Below the pieces are notes generated by a model that saw only the letters and a program-made list of their open reading frames with translations, was not told where the DNA came from and did no database searches. From assembly GCA_025997155.1 (NCBI GenBank), contig BNUF01000093.1, positions 1-8,678 of the forward strand: a DNA stretch of 8,678 bases. Direction: 5' to 3'. This DNA is from Clostridia bacterium. Lineage in GTDB: Bacteria > Bacillota > Clostridia > Lachnospirales > WQUN01. Positions 6,966 to 8,678 of this stretch are shown here, piece after piece (the stretch's first letter is position 1; every line of letters begins with the position of its first letter). Made by a program: the position numbers and the translations under genes.

Positions 6966-7436
6966 ATGGATAATACAGAGGATATATACTATATGGAAAA
7001 GGCGTACAACGAGGCGTTAAAGGCTTATAGAGCCGACGAAACGCCGATAGGGTGCGTAATCGTGTGCGGCGGAGCTGTAATCGGCGCGGGGCATAACCTT
7101 AGAAACACGAATAAGAATTGCCTTGCCCACGCGGAGATTTTGGCGATAAACGAGGCGTGCGGCAAAACGGGCGACTGGCGGCTTGAGGACGCCGTGCTGT
7201 ACGTGACTGTCGAGCCTTGCCCTATGTGTGCGGGAGCTATACTTCAGGCGCGAATAAAAACCCTCGTATTCGGCGCGTATAACAAAAAAGCGGGGTGTGC
7301 GGGGTCGGTCACGAATATCTTCGCGCTTGGCGGGTTTAACCACACCGTGGAAGTTCGAGCGGGCGTTTCCTCCGAAAAATGCGCCGCGCTTATGAGTGAT
7401 TTTTTCCGAAAAATACGAAACGCAAAACTTGTTTGA
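6966..7436 (+). CDS. tadA: tRNA adenosine-34 deaminase
   Basis: Converts adenosine 34 of tRNA-Arg(ACG) to inosine, which is needed to read CGC and CGA codons. From the ATG at 6966 it has 156 residues, the usual TadA length. The zinc and catalytic motifs are HAE (His55, Glu57) and PCPMCAG (Cys85, Cys88), set in a typical TadA context: WRLEDAVLYVTVEPCPMC, ARIKTLVFGA and KAGCAGSV. A longer frame from 6903 is open but would begin upstream of the promoter, so it is excluded. The ATG at 6966 keeps the conserved N-terminal YM-x(2)-A-x(3)-A helix but coincides with the predicted transcription start. An ATG at 6993 has AGAGG about 11 bases upstream and would give 147 residues. I prefer 6966 on homology. 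In many Firmicutes tadA is followed by the SRP RNA gene and dnaX; here a terminator and a recombinase follow. Confidence 0.95.
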   Translation: MDNTEDIYYMEKAYNEALKAYRADETPIGCVIVCGGAVIGAGHNLRNTNKNCLAHAEILAINEACGKTGDWRLEDAVLYVTVEPCPMCAGAILQARIKTLVFGAYNKKAGCAGSVTNIFALGGFNHTVEVRAGVSSEKCAALMSDFFRKIRNAKLV

Positions 7437-7452
7437 GTTTTGTGTTTTTTTT
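7421..7452 (+). terminator. Intrinsic terminator of tadA
   Basis: Nine-base arms, CGCAAAACT (7421-7429) and AGTTTTGTG (7436-7444), close a 6-base loop with one G-U pair and are followed by eight T residues (7445-7452). The hairpin contains the tadA stop codon (7434-7436). It separates tadA from the recombinase pair. Confidence 0.88.
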
Positions 7453-7489
7453 ATAGGAGCGGGCATAAGTTTTTATGGGTGGTGATATT

Positions 7490-7642
7490 ATGGAAAATTC
7501 CAAGGAATGGACGATTCGCGGATTTTGCCTTTTGGGGGAGATAACGCCCGAGCTGCGGGAAACGCAAGTCTTCAAGGAGTGGTGGCGCGAAAAGGAAACG
7601 CTGGCGGCGGCGGCAATCGGGGGCGTTCCCCTTGACGCGTGA
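7490..7642 (+). CDS. Small protein of unknown function, coupled to the serine recombinase
   Basis: I do not recognise this 50-residue protein. It begins MENSKEWTIRGF and continues with TPELRETQVFKEWWREKE, a charged, Trp-containing, probably helical segment, then an Ala-rich stretch and VPLDA. No signal peptide, membrane segment or cysteine motif is visible; there is a single Cys near residue 13. The start at 7490 is supported by GGTGGTGAT at 7478-7486, which differs from the ideal Shine-Dalgarno extension by one base and has 7 bases of spacing. An in-frame ATG at 7475 has only a distant AGGAG. The stop codon overlaps the recombinase GTG (GTGA), so it is probably expressed with the recombinase. 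Possible roles are a recombination directionality factor, a regulator, or a mere translational leader; this is inference only. Confidence 0.6.
   Translation: MENSKEWTIRGFCLLGEITPELRETQVFKEWWREKETLAAAAIGGVPLDA
7619..7632 (+). promoter_or_regulatory. GC hairpin in place of a ribosome binding site before the recombinase
   Basis: GGGG, CGTT and CCCC form a tight tetraloop stem (7620-7631), extendable by one G-U pair. It ends about 7 bases before the recombinase GTG at 7639. There is no Shine-Dalgarno sequence there, so initiation probably depends on ribosomes coming off the small ORF. The regulatory role is inferred. Confidence 0.4.
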
Positions 7643-8678
7643 GACGCGCGGTTTTGTATATGCGAATGTCTACAAACAAGCAGGAAAACTCTATTGATTC
7701 CCAGCGTAATGTTTTGATTCCGTATGCCGAAAGTCATAATATGGAAATATTAAACGAATATTGCGACAGCGGGATTTCGGGGCGGAGCGCGGACAAACGC
7801 CCCGCTTTTCTGCAAATGATAGAGGATTCGTTAAACAGGGATTTCGATACGGTTCTGATTTATGACAGCAGCCGTTTTGCGCGTAACCTTGAGGAGTCGC
7901 TTATCTACAAAACGATACTCAAAAAAAACGGCGTGGCTTTGGTTTCGGCGACAGAACCCTCCGCCGACGACGACACGTCGCTTTTAACGGACGCGCTGTT
8001 TGGAGCTATGAACGAAATGTACTCCCGCAAATTATCGAAAAATATAAAGCGCGGTATGACGGATATGGCAAAAAAAGGGAAATATCTGGTAATCCCTCCG
8101 ATTGGTTACAAAAGGGATTCGGGGAAATTAGTCATAGCCGAAGAGGAGGCAAAAATTGTAAGATATATTTTTGAAGAATACCTAAAGGGGGCGTCCTGTT
8201 GGAAAATAGCGCGCAAATTATCCGATTTCGGAGCAAAGACAAAGAAAGGCAACGCTTTTTCGACTCGCGCCGTCGGAGCTATTCTGCGAAACAACACCTA
8301 CGCGGGCGATACATATTGGAATATGATTGAGGTAAAATCAACCCACGAAGCGATTATTGACAGGGATATGTTTACGAACGTACAGGAGCGGCTCGACGAC
8401 GCTAAAGCTTTATATTCAAGAAACACGCGTCCTCAGGAAAAAACGTCCCACTGGCTCACGGGTATCCTGAAATGCTGTTCCTGCGGCAACAATATGTATT
8501 ACAGGCATATGTACTATAAGAAAAGCGGGAAAGTATCGTCTTATTTCAAATGTTCCGCTTACACGCGGGCGGCTTGCCCGACTTCAAACTATATAATATC
8601 GGCGAAATTAGAAAAACTTATAATAAACTATTTATCTGAAATATCAAACCCCCTTGAAGTTATGAGAACCGTCAAACT
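7639..8678 (+). CDS. Large serine recombinase (site-specific integrase), 3' partial
   Basis: A DNA integrase or transposase of the large serine recombinase family; 346 residues are visible before the right edge cuts it. The resolvase-type catalytic domain occupies about 1-140, with catalytic Ser11 in YMRMSTNKQ and the active-site arginines in DSSRFARN (Arg79, Arg82). The recombinase DNA-binding domain covers about 150-255, including IPPIGYKRD and the RNNTYAGDTYW motif. A zinc ribbon follows with Cys279, Cys282, Cys305 and Cys313. The missing part should hold the coiled coil and C-terminus. The GTG at 7639 is required because downstream ATGs (codons 8 and 10) would remove the first beta strand before Ser11. 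It overlaps the stop of the small ORF. DNA towards the edge is visibly more AT-rich than the hyd genes, which suggests horizontal origin. Such enzymes usually sit at one end of a prophage, integrative element or transposon; attachment sites are not identifiable here. Confidence 0.93.
   Translation, partial: MRRAVLYMRMSTNKQENSIDSQRNVLIPYAESHNMEILNEYCDSGISGRSADKRPAFLQMIEDSLNRDFDTVLIYDSSRFARNLEESLIYKTILKKNGVALVSATEPSADDDTSLLTDALFGAMNEMYSRKLSKNIKRGMTDMAKKGKYLVIPPIGYKRDSGKLVIAEEEAKIVRYIFEEYLKGASCWKIARKLSDFGAKTKKGNAFSTRAVGAILRNNTYAGDTYWNMIEVKSTHEAIIDRDMFTNVQERLDDAKALYSRNTRPQEKTSHWLTGILKCCSCGNNMYYRHMYYKKSGKVSSYFKCSAYTRAACPTSNYIISAKLEKLIINYLSEISNPLEVMRTVK

Noticed and set aside
7440..7469. A promoter for the small ORF and recombinase (TTGTGT, 18 bases, CATAAG)
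   Set aside because: Both boxes match poorly and the first lies in the tadA terminator hairpin. Not listed as a feature, so the promoter of this pair remains unidentified.
7437..7489. An SRP RNA gene after tadA
   Set aside because: This is its usual place in many Firmicutes, but the gap is only about 50 bases and is filled by the terminator U tract and the small-ORF ribosome binding site.
7017..7737. Leftward frames of 149 and 115 codons opposite tadA, the small ORF and the recombinase start
   Set aside because: They are antisense to better supported genes, have no recognisable domains, and no ribosome binding site stands out.

Overview
The window looks like a chromosomal segment of a fermentative, anaerobic Gram-positive bacterium, most likely a Clostridia-like Firmicute. 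The grounds are a complete NADH-linked [FeFe]-hydrogenase operon, a DivIVA-type coiled-coil protein, strong AGGAGG ribosome binding sites and sigma-A type promoter elements. Base composition is fairly GC-rich with strong third-position bias. That bias produces many long antisense shadow reading frames, including one of 528 codons opposite hydB. The genus cannot be named from this sequence.

Layout. From the left edge a beta-class carbonic anhydrase runs rightward (5' end outside the window, probably an exported or lipoprotein form). It converges on, and overlaps, the 3' end of argH (argininosuccinate lyase, leftward). Upstream of argH is a hairpin terminator, and then a three-gene leftward operon hydC-hydB-hydA encoding all three subunits of a HydABC-type, probably electron-bifurcating, [FeFe]-hydrogenase. 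Upstream of hydC, also leftward, is a small DivIVA-domain coiled-coil protein. It is divergent from tadA (tRNA adenosine-34 deaminase), which has a textbook promoter whose predicted start site falls on the tadA start codon. tadA ends in a clear intrinsic terminator. To its right are a 50-codon ORF of unknown function and a large serine recombinase cut by the right edge. These two overlap as GTGA and are more AT-rich towards the edge, and they look like one end of an integrated mobile element.

Function. The hyd operon would couple NADH and reduced ferredoxin oxidation to H2 formation, or the reverse; the maturation genes hydE, hydF and hydG are not in the window. Carbonic anhydrase and argH look like unrelated housekeeping or metabolic neighbours. 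The recombinase pair is the most accessory part. I see no defence system, CRISPR array, rRNA or tRNA. The points most worth a second look are: (a) the coupled small ORF and recombinase with a GC hairpin in place of a ribosome binding site; (b) a possibly leaderless tadA mRNA; (c) a likely single-base frameshift or unusual tail in the carbonic anhydrase; and (d) a strand-asymmetric terminator between hydA and argH.
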